A stretch of DNA of 64,000 nt from an uncultured Candidatus Melainabacteria bacterium (lineage in GTDB: Bacteria > Cyanobacteriota > Vampirovibrionia > Gastranaerophilales > Gastranaerophilaceae). Below the pieces are notes generated by a model. The model ran no database searches. It saw only the letters and a program-made list of their open reading frames with translations, and was not told where the DNA came from. Shown one piece after another: positions 42,277 to 52,100 of this stretch; within the stretch, counting starts at the first letter, position 1, and every line of letters begins with the position of its first letter. Where the stretch lies: positions 62,001-126,000 of the forward strand of contig CAKULF010000004.1 in NCBI GenBank assembly GCA_934667125.1, written 5' to 3'. The translations under genes and the position numbers were made by a program.

Positions 42277-44460
42277 CTAATAATATTTATTTCCAAGGTT
42301 TATAACCTTGTTTTGAACTTCGTTAATCAAATCTTTCTCATCAGGCTCGGTTGATAAGAATTTTTCATAAGCAACAAGAGCAGATTTTTCATCGTTTATT
42401 TTTTCATAGGCTTTGCCTAATTGATAATACGCCATATAGTATCCGGGGTTTAATTCAAGCACTTTTTGAAGGTCGATTATTTGAGCGGCATTTCTTTTCA
42501 TGCCGTCTGAAGCAAGCGCTCTATAATAATATAGTTGAGAATTTGTCGGATAATTTTTAATTCCGTTATCCAAAATTTGAATAGCTGAAATATAGTCTTT
42601 ATTATCAAATTTTTCATAAGCGCTGTTGATTATTTTTGTTATGATTTTTTGCTCAACAAAAGATAGCATATTGACCGCTTTTGAATTAGAGCTATCGAGC
42701 CCGATTGATTTTTCAAGATTTATTTTAGCGTTTGTTAAATCGTTCAATTCAAGATATGAAAGTGCCATATTGAAATATATATCTGAATTAACAGGGTCAA
42801 GTTTTATTGCTTCTTTGTAGTTCAAAATTGAATTTGTATATTCGCCCATTGAACGATATGTGTTTGCTATAGCGATATAAGTTGCTGAATCTTTTTTGTT
42901 TAAAGCTAAATATTTATCAAGATTTTTCTTTTGTTCATAGTAATTTTTTTGATTTTTTGAAATAGCTGTTTTTCTTTCTTGAGCTATTTTTTCTTGTTGA
43001 GTTGGAGTTTTTTGAGCTTGTTTTTGAGGCGCTTTTTTAGCTTGAGGTTTAGTTGTTTGAGGCGTTTTGGCTATTTTTTCAACTTTTTTAGTTGGTTGAA
43101 CTTGCTTCGTTTCTTTATTAATTTCTTTTTTTATTTCTTGCTTTTGAACAACTTTTTGTGGCTGTTTTTGCACGGGTTTTTGAGCTTTTTGAGTTTCTTT
43201 TTTGATAGCTATTTTTTGTTTTAAGGTTGTTTTTTGTTCTTGTGCTTGGGTGGTTTTTTGTGTAGTTTTTTGTGTTGGTTTTTTAGGTGCTTTTGTTGTA
43301 GATTTTTGAGCCTTTGGAGCTTTTGGAACATAAGCGCTAGGATAATTTTTAACTTCTTCTTTTTCTTTAATATCAAATTTTTTAGAATATTCTATAAAAT
43401 CTTTTGCACCATTAATATCATTTTGATTTTCTAAAAATATTGCAAAATCAACAAAATCATTTTTTGTTGGAGAATAGTTTGGTTTGTTGAAATTAATTTT
43501 AGCTAAGATTTGCTCTGGATTGAATTTAGCTCTATAAGCGCAATATAAGCCATATTTAGCATAAGCGGAAGTTGGATATTCGCTTAAAATTTCTTGATAT
43601 TCTTTTGTTGCGTCAAATAAATTTCCGTTTCTTGTTAAAATTTTTGCTTTTGAAATTCTAATTTGCGAATCGGTCTTATTATCGTCCAAAATTAAATTAT
43701 AGACTTTTAAAGCTTCTGAATCATTATTGTTTGCTAAATATAAATCAGCTAAATAATATTTTAAAAATATATCGTCGGGATTTAGCGCTATAGCTTTTTT
43801 ATAGGCTTTTGCTGAAAGATTTAAGTTATTTTGTTTTTCATAAATCCAACCCAACATTTCATATAAATTATTAGCCTCAAACCTGTCTTGGGGTTTGATT
43901 TTATTTAAAGTTATGTCTTGAATTTTAAACAAAAGTTCAGCGCTCGTTGTTTGTTGAACGATTTGTCTTAGGGTTTCAATCCCCATAACGTTTCTTTTTT
44001 GCTTCAAATATAAAATTGCAAGTTTATATTTAGCAAGTAGATTATTATCATCCTCGTTTATTGCGTTTTTATAGTAATAAGCTGTTTTTGAGGGGCTTTT
44101 TTGAAGATATTGACAAATATCGCCCATCAATTCCAAACATTCGCTTTTTCGATAGTTAATATCAATCAATTCTTTTAATTCCCAAACGGCGCAATTGTAT
44201 TTTTCTTGCGCAATCAGGCGCTTAACGTCGTTAAAACGGGCAAGAGGAGAATAATCGATTTTATGGTTTTTAACGATTTTATCCAACTTTTGCTTGTTTA
44301 TAACATATTCTTTAGAATTTTTATCACAGCTATTTAAAAGGGTTCTGATACTATCAAGCTCGTTAATCCCTAAATCCGCACAAGACGCGGGGTTATAGGA
44401 TAATAAAATCATAAAAAATATAACCGCAATATGTTTAAAATGTCGTTTAAGTTTAAACAA
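42277..44460 (-). CDS. Secreted TPR protein with Lys/Gln/Pro-rich central linker
   Basis: A 727-residue exported protein. A signal sequence (about 1-28, ending ASCA; a lipobox is possible) leads to an N-terminal TPR block (~30-370), a low-complexity linker of about 120 residues made almost only of K, Q, P, T and A (~385-500), and a C-terminal TPR block (~510-720). The linker probably spans the cell wall or binds polyanions; a scaffold in the envelope is the safest reading. It precedes kdsB by 15 bases and diverges from another TPR gene. Confidence 0.8.
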   Translation of the reverse strand: MFKLKRHFKHIAVIFFMILLSYNPASCADLGINELDSIRTLLNSCDKNSKEYVINKQKLDKIVKNHKIDYSPLARFNDVKRLIAQEKYNCAVWELKELIDINYRKSECLELMGDICQYLQKSPSKTAYYYKNAINEDDNNLLAKYKLAILYLKQKRNVMGIETLRQIVQQTTSAELLFKIQDITLNKIKPQDRFEANNLYEMLGWIYEKQNNLNLSAKAYKKAIALNPDDIFLKYYLADLYLANNNDSEALKVYNLILDDNKTDSQIRISKAKILTRNGNLFDATKEYQEILSEYPTSAYAKYGLYCAYRAKFNPEQILAKINFNKPNYSPTKNDFVDFAIFLENQNDINGAKDFIEYSKKFDIKEKEEVKNYPSAYVPKAPKAQKSTTKAPKKPTQKTTQKTTQAQEQKTTLKQKIAIKKETQKAQKPVQKQPQKVVQKQEIKKEINKETKQVQPTKKVEKIAKTPQTTKPQAKKAPQKQAQKTPTQQEKIAQERKTAISKNQKNYYEQKKNLDKYLALNKKDSATYIAIANTYRSMGEYTNSILNYKEAIKLDPVNSDIYFNMALSYLELNDLTNAKINLEKSIGLDSSNSKAVNMLSFVEQKIITKIINSAYEKFDNKDYISAIQILDNGIKNYPTNSQLYYYRALASDGMKRNAAQIIDLQKVLELNPGYYMAYYQLGKAYEKINDEKSALVAYEKFLSTEPDEKDLINEVQNKVINLGNKYY

Positions 44461-44580
44461 ATTCTACCTCTTTTAAGTCTATCAATATTTTATTACAAAA
44501 AATGCCGAAAATAAAGAATGTTAAGAATATAACGAAGGGGTAAATTTTTATTAATTAAGTTGCATTTTGTGTTTATGTTT

Positions 44581-44593
44581 TATAATGTTGGTA
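44581..44593 (+). promoter_or_regulatory. Leaderless -10 element of the TPR gene
   Basis: Perfect TATAAT (44581-44586), six bases, then ATG at 44593. No ribosome site. A TTGCAT at 44560-44565 could be a -35 with a short 15-base spacer. Confidence 0.55.
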
Positions 44594-46407
44594 TGAAAAG
44601 AAAAATTTTTTTAATCGCCTTTTTAATGCTGCTGTTTGCGTCATATTCAGATGCTAAGTTAAATTCGCAAGCTAACAAATTATATAATAATGCTATCTTA
44701 TCAGAACAAAAAGGAGATTATAACGAAGCTCTTAACTGTATACAAAAGGCTATTGTTTATGCGCCAAATGACGCTATTTTAAATATCAAATTAGCAGGAA
44801 TTTATACAAATCTTGGTAAATATAATGAAGCCATAGACGCTTATTTAAAAGCGATTAAACTTCGCCCTGATGATGGGTTTTTATATATAAGTTTGGGTAA
44901 TTTATATATGCAAACTTATGACTATAATAATGCTCTAAATGCCTATAAAATGGCTCAACAAGTGATGGGCGATTATAAATATAATTATGTAAATATTGCA
45001 AATGCAAAATATTCCCTGAATGATTACGATGGCGCTATTGGCGCTTATGAAGAGTTTTTAAACAGTTATCCTGATAATCTTGAAGCTCAAGTTGCTATTG
45101 CAAATTTGTATTTAGATAAGGCTGAATATAAAAAATCGATTGAAAATTTTGCAAATGCCTTAAGAAATAATCCAAAAGAATTTAGAGATTATGCTAATTA
45201 CGGAATAGCTCTAATGCGCCAAGGTGATAATGAAAAAGCGGAAATAGCCTTAAAAAGCGCAACTTCGCTAAATCAAAACGATTCAATGAGCTATGCTAAT
45301 CTTGCAATTGTTCAAATGAAACAAGATAAATTAAATGAAGCTTCCGATTCATTTCAAAAAGCCCTTGGAATTTCGGATGATTTAAACGCTATAAGGTTTG
45401 ATTATGCTGTATTATTGACAAAGAAAAATAAGCCTGATATGGCAATTGAACAATATAGATTGTTCTTAAAAGAATATCCAACTTCAAAAAATGCAAATAT
45501 AAATCTTGCAAATTTATATGCTCAAAAGAAAGATTATGTCGAAGCTATTAAGGTTTTAGAGGATTATAAAAAAACTTCCCCAATCGACACCGAAACTCAA
45601 TTGACTTTAGCAAAATTATATCAAGATAACGCTGAATTTAAAGAGGCTTTGATATATTATAATAATGTTTTAGCAACTGACAAGAATAATTCAGTGGCTT
45701 TATATAATAAAGCGATTGTTTTGGGTCAAACAGGAAATCCACAAGAAGCAATAAATATCTATAATTCTCTGTTGAAGCGAGATGAAGAAGAGCTGGCTAA
45801 AAATGATATTTATTATGCCGATATAAGAAATGATTTGGTTGAAAATTCAATAAATTCAGCTCAAAATTACTATAAAAACGGCGAATATAAAAAAGCGAGA
45901 GCAATTTATTCTAAGCTTCTTGAGGGTAAAAATGAAGATTTTAGGATATATTTAGGCATGGCGGATTGCTCTTTGGCGCTTGGAATGCACATTTACGCTA
46001 AAGAATATTATGAAAAAGCAATCCAAATCGATAACACATCTTCTGAAGCTCTTGTTCATTATGCGCAAGTTTTATATGAATTAAAAGATTATGAAACAGC
46101 GCTTGCTGTATTGGATAAGGCTTTGGAATGCGCTAAAGAAGATGATAACATATATTATAATATTGCTTTGATTTATTATGAAACAAAAGATTTTGAAAAT
46201 GCTCTAAAAAACATTCAAAACGCAATAATATACGACCCTTCGGTTGCTGATTATTATTACTTAAACGGCTTAATTCAAGAAAATTTGGAAAATAATAAAG
46301 ACGCTATATTTGCTTATGAAAAATATATTGAATTAATCACAGATGAAAAAACAAAGGCAAATATTCAACAACACGTTAAAAAATTGTATGATAGCTTGGT
46401 ACAATGA
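44593..46407 (+). CDS. Exported TPR-repeat protein
   Basis: A 604-residue protein with a signal sequence (about 1-23, KRKIFLIAFLMLLFASYSDA) and about 14 tandem TPR units through to the C-terminus, with no other domain. The upstream in-frame start at 44560 would put the TATAAT box inside the gene, so the ATG at 44593 is preferred. It is the first of three overlapping genes (TPR, 141-aa protein, YkgJ). A periplasmic protein-interaction scaffold is likely. Confidence 0.85.
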   Translation: MKRKIFLIAFLMLLFASYSDAKLNSQANKLYNNAILSEQKGDYNEALNCIQKAIVYAPNDAILNIKLAGIYTNLGKYNEAIDAYLKAIKLRPDDGFLYISLGNLYMQTYDYNNALNAYKMAQQVMGDYKYNYVNIANAKYSLNDYDGAIGAYEEFLNSYPDNLEAQVAIANLYLDKAEYKKSIENFANALRNNPKEFRDYANYGIALMRQGDNEKAEIALKSATSLNQNDSMSYANLAIVQMKQDKLNEASDSFQKALGISDDLNAIRFDYAVLLTKKNKPDMAIEQYRLFLKEYPTSKNANINLANLYAQKKDYVEAIKVLEDYKKTSPIDTETQLTLAKLYQDNAEFKEALIYYNNVLATDKNNSVALYNKAIVLGQTGNPQEAINIYNSLLKRDEEELAKNDIYYADIRNDLVENSINSAQNYYKNGEYKKARAIYSKLLEGKNEDFRIYLGMADCSLALGMHIYAKEYYEKAIQIDNTSSEALVHYAQVLYELKDYETALAVLDKALECAKEDDNIYYNIALIYYETKDFENALKNIQNAIIYDPSVADYYYLNGLIQENLENNKDAIFAYEKYIELITDEKTKANIQQHVKKLYDSLVQ

Positions 46408-46829
46408 GAAAAATATTCTTAACATTATTGATTTTGGCGAGTTTTAGCGCTTTTGGATTTGGCTTTGGGAAAAAAGAAGAAGCTATTATTGTTTTAACAA
46501 GCAAAAATCCTGCCGAAATTTCTTCAATAGATGAAAAAGTCACTCCGCAATATGTTTTTAGACCAAATTCAAAAATATATTTTATGATTTCAAATCCAAA
46601 TGGCTTTAAATCCGACTATATTAAATATCAAATAGTTAAGCAAAACCCAAACGTCAATGTTGGCGGCTATAACAGGGTTAGAAACATAACTGCAAGAGTT
46701 CGCAATAAAAACTATTTTTCATCATATTTTACATTAACCGATGCAGGAAAATACATAATTCAGGTTTTTGATATTGAAAATTTACAGCAATGGCTTGCTA
46801 ATCTTGCTTTTCAGGTGATTGATGAATAA
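46404..46829 (+). CDS. Small exported hypothetical protein
   Basis: A 141-residue protein with an N-terminal signal sequence (about 1-20, ending FGFGFG or SAFG) and a beta-rich mature part ('IYFMISNPNGFKSDYIKYQIVKQ'), like an immunoglobulin or jellyroll fold. No family is recognised. ATGA links it to the TPR gene upstream, and it overlaps the YkgJ gene downstream, so the three are surely co-expressed. Confidence 0.7.
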   Translation: MRKIFLTLLILASFSAFGFGFGKKEEAIIVLTSKNPAEISSIDEKVTPQYVFRPNSKIYFMISNPNGFKSDYIKYQIVKQNPNVNVGGYNRVRNITARVRNKNYFSSYFTLTDAGKYIIQVFDIENLQQWLANLAFQVIDE

Positions 46830-47268
46830 AATATTTAAAAACATCAAAGACTTTTTTGAAGATTTTATATTAGATATTTATAATAAATTTTTCTCTTCAA
46901 AGTATGTTTTAAAAGGCAAATGCAAAGAATGTGGGGCATGTTGTCGAAATATTTTGTTTTCAACCGAAAATGGCTATGTTAAGGATAAAGATGTTTTTAA
47001 CCAAATGCAAAAGAAATATCGATATTATAGAAATTTCAGAATTTCAGGAGTTGTAAAAGATAAAAAAGACTTTCAAAACGGCGCTTTGACGTTTGAATGT
47101 CGATTTATTTCAGATAAAAACAGATGTAAAATATATCTTTTCAGACCCTTGTTTTGCAGAAATTACCCCGATATTAATCAAGAATTTATTTATCAAGGGG
47201 TTACAATGCTTGATGAGTGCGGATTTTACTTTGACGTCGATAAAAAATTTGAGTCTTATTTAAAGTAA
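46822..47268 (+). CDS. YkgJ/UPF0153-type cysteine-cluster protein, paralogue
   Basis: A 148-residue paralogue of the gene at 378. The motif CKECGACCRN (residues ~32-40) and RPLFCRNYPD, then ECGFYFD, match the family's cysteine pattern, while the short Cys-rich stretch of the other copy (CCGCCC) is more compact here. AGGTGA precedes the ATG at 46822; the TTG at 46819 is less likely. It overlaps the preceding gene by 8 bases. Metal binding is expected; function unknown. Confidence 0.75.
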   Translation: MNKIFKNIKDFFEDFILDIYNKFFSSKYVLKGKCKECGACCRNILFSTENGYVKDKDVFNQMQKKYRYYRNFRISGVVKDKKDFQNGALTFECRFISDKNRCKIYLFRPLFCRNYPDINQEFIYQGVTMLDECGFYFDVDKKFESYLK

Positions 47269-47314
47269 AGTTTTGTAACATTATTATTTTGAATTCTAAG
47301 GTTTTTAAAAAATC

Positions 47315-47326
47315 GTCCGTATATAT
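47315..47326 (+). promoter_or_regulatory. Upstream motif GTCCGTATATAT, second copy
   Basis: Identical 12-base string to 8417-8428, again behind an A-tract, 28 bases before the 72-aa gene's start. Its repetition before two small, otherwise unrelated genes suggests a shared regulator or sigma factor. Confidence 0.4.
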
Positions 47327-47354
47327 AAATATAAATAAGTAAAGGATGACGAAA

Positions 47355-47573
47355 ATGAAAATTTTAGAACAAATTAAAATGGTTAAGGAAGTTGTAAATA
47401 ATATTGAAAATAATCTTTTGAATAAATCAAGCTCTGAAACAACTATTGAGCTTATTTGTAAAAACTCTCAAGCGGAAAACAAGGCTAAGGACACAACACA
47501 CGACATTAAAGAAATCTCTTCCATTGGAAGTGAACAAATTAGAGAAGATATTAAAGGCATTTATAGCTTTTAG
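47355..47573 (+). CDS. Small hypothetical protein (72 aa)
   Basis: A 72-residue polar, helix-prone protein (MKILEQIKMVKEV...) with one Cys and no membrane segment. The ATG at 47355 has AAAGGA 8 bases upstream; the ATG at 47346 lies inside that site. Ends at a clear terminator. It shares its upstream motif with the peptide gene at 8453, but not its sequence. No function can be assigned. Confidence 0.6.
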   Translation: MKILEQIKMVKEVVNNIENNLLNKSSSETTIELICKNSQAENKAKDTTHDIKEISSIGSEQIREDIKGIYSF

Positions 47574-47600
47574 TGTTTGCTCGAAAATCTAAGCATTAAA

Positions 47601-47626
47601 AAAGCCCTTTTGAGAGGGCTTTTTGT
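47601..47626 (+). terminator. Rho-independent terminator
   Basis: AGCCCT (47603-47608) and AGGGCT (47615-47620) with flanking A and T runs, after the 72-aa gene. Confidence 0.85.
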
Positions 47627-47643
47627 TTAAGTTTTATTTAGTA

Positions 47644-47783
47644 CTGGCTTCGCTTTCTGCTCCTGTCAAATCGAAGATTTGAAACGTCGCCTATCAACAG
47701 TTGCAAAATGTCAAATTCATCATTTGCCATTTTTCACTCTGGCTTCGCAGCTTCGACTGCTTAATCGTCAAGTTCATCACTTG
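47644..47783. repeat. Three related small hairpins in an intergenic region
   Basis: Three 15-base palindromes follow each other: CAAATCGAAGATTTG (47667-47681), CAAATTCATCATTTG (47712-47726) and CAAGTTCATCACTTG (47769-47783). The last two differ by a compensated pair (A-T to G-C), so the stem, not the sequence, appears conserved. The string CTGGCTTCGC occurs twice (47644-47653, 47739-47748). This 160-bp block is richer in GC than its surroundings and lies between two convergent genes. Confidence 0.5.
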
Positions 47784-47806
47784 CCGATTATCGCACCGGC
47801 TGCTGC

Positions 47807-48667
47807 CTAGAAGAAGCTTGGTTTTTTAACAGCTTGAGCATTTTGGTTTTGCATAGCTTCCCAATTTGCTGCCATGATTTTTTTGAATGATTTTAAAGCT
47901 GTATCTTCTAATTCGCCTAATTCTTCAGCGTTGATAATTAATTCTCTTAATGGAAGTAATGCTCTTTGGTCACGAAGAACACCTAAAGCAGCAGCTGCGC
48001 CAGCTCTAACTAAATCGTTTTCTTTTTCGTTTTTCATTACTTCGATTAACGCTGGAACGGCTTTTCTGTCGTTTAATTTGCCAAGAGAAGCAACAGCATA
48101 AATTCTAACGTTTACCCATTCGTCTTTTAACATATTGATAATTTTATCAACACATTTTGGGTTGCCGATTTCGCCTAATGCACGAGTAGCGTCACATCTA
48201 ACATTAACTTTTTCGTGATCTAATGAATCGATTAAAGCGTCAGTTGCAACATCACCGATTTCGATTAAAGCTTCTGTTGCTGTTATACAAACTTGAGGAT
48301 TTTCATCATTTAGTGCTTCAACAAGTGGTTCTACAACGATTTCGCCGCCTAAACGACCAAGCGCACGAGCTGCACGAACTCGAACGTCTACGTTTCTGTC
48401 TAATCTTAAAGATTCAATTAAAGGAACTGTTGCGTTTGTGTCGCCAAGTTCACCTAATGCACGAGCTGCATATAAACGTACTGAACCGTTTTTATCGTTC
48501 TTAAGAACATTGATTAAAGGTTCAACAGCATTAAAATCACCCATTTCGCCAAGAATTCTTGCCGCATTATATCTAACTTTTTCGGAATTAGATGTTTTTA
48601 AATCTTTTACTAATTCGTCGAAAGATTTTTTTGTTGATTTTTTTCTGTTGTTCACACTAATTGTCAT
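47807..48667 (-). CDS. HEAT-repeat (PBS-lyase type) protein
   Basis: A 286-residue soluble protein made of about eight HEAT repeats of the phycobilisome-lyase (CpcE/F-like) type, each with an 'VR..AARALGELGD' core. Such proteins are common in cyanobacteria and relatives as protein-protein scaffolds; no pigment function is implied here. The start at 48667 is preferred over 48685 because GGAGGAAAC lies just upstream. It diverges from the 1562-aa gene across 467 bases. Confidence 0.88.
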   Translation of the reverse strand: MTISVNNRKKSTKKSFDELVKDLKTSNSEKVRYNAARILGEMGDFNAVEPLINVLKNDKNGSVRLYAARALGELGDTNATVPLIESLRLDRNVDVRVRAARALGRLGGEIVVEPLVEALNDENPQVCITATEALIEIGDVATDALIDSLDHEKVNVRCDATRALGEIGNPKCVDKIINMLKDEWVNVRIYAVASLGKLNDRKAVPALIEVMKNEKENDLVRAGAAAALGVLRDQRALLPLRELIINAEELGELEDTALKSFKKIMAANWEAMQNQNAQAVKKPSFF

Positions 48668-49134
48668 TGTTTCCTCCAATAACATTACACACTATTACAC
48701 TACTTATATTTATATAAAAAAATTATGAGTCTAAAAATTGATAGTTTGTTGTTAATATTTTAACTTTTATTACGAATTTTTTGTTTTTTGTTATGTCCAT
48801 AAATTAGTTATTTATATTTCCCTGAACACTTTGCTTTGTTATATTAGCATTTTTTTTAGTGTTTGTCTTACATTATTTGATTTAGTTGGCTGATTTATAT
48901 AATTATTTTTCTAAATATACTGAACAATACGTAAAATCAATATAGCTTATGTTAACATTTCTTAACATAAAAATACACAAAAATTTTGTTTGTGTATGAA
49001 AAGGATTTATCATGCTTAAAAAATTGAAAATTTTAATTGTTAACAAATGTTAAAATTATCAATTTTTTTTCTAAAGTTATACCACGAAACGCCCGTTATT
49101 ATAACTATATAAAATAACATGGAATAAGGTGTGT
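48668..49134. promoter_or_regulatory. 467-bp divergent intergenic region with GTTAA-type inverted repeats
   Basis: No gene is seen. It holds a perfect inverted repeat TTATGTTAA/TTAACATAA (48947-48955 / 48962-48970) and, nearer the large gene, TTAAC-AAAT-GTTAA within 49030-49060, nested in ATTTTAA/TTAAAAT. These GTTAA/TTAAC motifs look like binding sites for one regulator. AAGGTG serves as ribosome site for the large gene. Confidence 0.45.
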
Positions 49135-52100
49135 ATGTCTGAAGATACTATAAAACTTGCAGGGTTTGGGTTTTTAACCAAAAAACTTCAAGAAAATAAC
49201 GTTAAAATAGATGAAGAAGAATTATCTTCTTTATTTTCAGACACGCTTCAAAATGCTGATAACGATTCAATTTCAGCTGATGATTTTTCAAAAGTTTTAT
49301 CAAACACATATAATATTAATTCTTCTGATGTTTTAGACGCTCTTGAAGAAATTGCTAATTCTGATGGAGTTGATGACCTTAGTTTGGCTGACTTTGAAAA
49401 ATATCAAGAAAAAAATGTAGAAAATTCTAATCAATATATTAATATATCATCCGAAACAATCAAAAATATCCCATCGAGCGCCACAATTCAAACTCAAGAT
49501 GGTGAAATTAAAGTTTCAGATTATATTAATTCTATTCTTTCTTCAACATCTTCTCTAACAGAACAAGAAACAAAACAATATGCCTTAAATTTCTTATCCC
49601 AAACCCTTTCTCAAACAAAAGAAACTTATCAAACCCAAAAAGAATCCGAGGGGATTATTTCAAGCGGATACAACTTTTTAAAAGAATTAACAGGACTTGG
49701 AACATCAGATAAAGATATTGAAAAACAAATTGCAAACCAAGAAGAAATGATTAACGCCCTAAATGACGCAATGAATGGCAAAGGCGACTTATCTTTTGAA
49801 GAAACTTGGAAAAAATACACAGGCGTTGACTATTCAAAAGAAAAAATGGACGCTTATCTTGAAACATCAGCAAAATATCAAGCCATAATGGTTGGTTGTC
49901 AATATGACGAAAATTTTATGGAAAATTTTGAAAAATCAACCGGCGCAAGCGTTAACGATGTTATGAAAGATTTTATTTCTTCTAAGCAAGAAACTTTTGG
50001 AAAAGATTTTGACCTTGAAAGTACTTTTGAAAAATATCAACAAGATCAACAAACTTTTACATCAAAATTATCTAGCGTTATGTCTATGGCTGGTTTAGCT
50101 TGTACTTTGGCTTCTTTTGTTTGTCCTCCTGCAGGTGCGGTCTTGTTGCCACTTGGAAGAACACTACAACTTAGCGGTATGTTTATTGATAACGGACTTG
50201 ATTTAATTGATAAAGCAACCGATAAAGACGGTTTAACATTGTCTGAAGCTAAGGATTTAGGCATAGATACAGGTGCTGAAGCTCTTGGCTTTTTAATGGG
50301 TAGAAAAATTGGCGGATTTACAAACGGTTTAAATAATACGGTTAAAACAGCTCTTGGCGCAAAAGGTGTTAATAATATTGTTTCAACCGTTGCAGGTCAA
50401 ATTGCAGAAACAACGACAGACGCTGCTTTATCCTTAGGTACTGATTATGCAATTGCTCAAGCAACTTCTGTTGCTAAAACAGGCGAATTTTTAGATTCAA
50501 GCCAATACTGGTCTGTTGATAGGTTCCTTGGCGAAGGCAGAAACCAATTAATTGCAATATTATCAGGGGTTGCCCAAGGTAAAGTTTCAAAATATCAACA
50601 AACAATGGTTGAAACCGCCAAAGCACAAGTCTTGATGGGCGACTTCGATTCTGCTCGTGAGTCACTCAAAAACTCAGGCTTGAAACTTGCTGATGGCGAT
50701 TTTGATGAGTTTGTAGAAGGTGTTAAAATGCAAGACACACTTGCAAGACAGCAAACTTCGCAAGATGATGAAATCTTAAAGTCGTTGAGTGCTGAAAGTG
50801 AAAAACTGCCTGAAGCGCAAAAAGTTGATGATGTTGAAAATACTCAAGATGTTGCCGATGATGCTAGTAAAAATTCGAATAAACAAAATCTTTTAAATGA
50901 TGAAACAGAAAAGACATCTGTTGTGGCTGCTTCAAACCTGCAAAAAGTTTCACGAGAAGAAGTTGAAAATGCTTTAGAAGATTTTGTACAAGAAATGCAA
51001 GAAAATTCTTGGGGTTGGTGGGATCCGGAGGATAATGAAGAGTTGCTAAAAAAACTTGTAAGTTCTTCTGATGATTCGACTAATTTGAAATTAATTAGTT
51101 TGGCAAAAAATTTGTTACATAATGGTGATAAGCAATTTGAATATATAGATTATATTTTGAAAAGACCTTCTGAAATCCAAGATAAATTAATAACAATGAC
51201 TGATAATTTAATTTCAAACGATTGTTTTCGACATTATGCTAACTGGTATGGCTTTGATGCATTTGTAAGAGGTGTATCGGAATCAAAAATAGATTTTATT
51301 AATAAATTCTGTGAAAATAAGGAAGAAATTGACCCCGACTGTTTTAAAACTTTCTTTTCAAGATTGGAACAGGGTAAAATTGAATTACCCTCTTTGGATT
51401 CTACATTAGATGTTGCAAATACTTTAAGTAATTTTGGAGCTAAAGTACAAAATGATAAATCAAATAGTTTAAGTGATTCTGATGTTGCAGAAATCAAAGC
51501 AAATGTATTTTTACAATTTCTTGAAAATCATGACAGTGAAGTTGCAAATACAGCTGTGGATTTCGCAAGTTTGCTTGTAAAAAATGAAAATATTGGCGCT
51601 GATGATATAAATAAAATGTTAAACATTGTTTTTGTTGATTCAGATAGTGAATTTTTTAAACCTTACCCACAAACAAGCAAGACTAGCAAAGATACAATAA
51701 TAAGTGGTATGAAATTTGTTGAAAAAGCTATCGATATGGGATTAACTGCTGCCGAGACAACTAAAATAGCAAGAAATATTGATTTTGAATATAGGGAACA
51801 AAGTATTAATACAGATATTCCTTTAGAAAAATTGCGTACTATTGCAGCTAAAATTACGGATAGTGCTGATATTAGCATAAATGCAAAAAGTGAACTTTTG
51901 TGTCAATTATTCGGGGTTCCAAGTAATATTTCTGAAATGACACTTGCTAAAAAAATGAGCTGTTTAAACGCGATGGAAGAAATTAAATCCAGTGACTTGT
52001 ACCTTGAAGCTCAGGATAGTTTTTCTGGTTTTAGTAGTAAGATGACCACAATCCAAAATTCAATCAACCATATAATAAATCCAACAGATGTATCTTCAGA

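Noticed and set aside
42979..43434. Phe/Leu-rich ORFs on the plus strand opposite the TPR gene
   Set aside because: They are antisense to the K/Q/P-rich linker, whose codons force hydrophobic residues on the other strand; no ribosome site.
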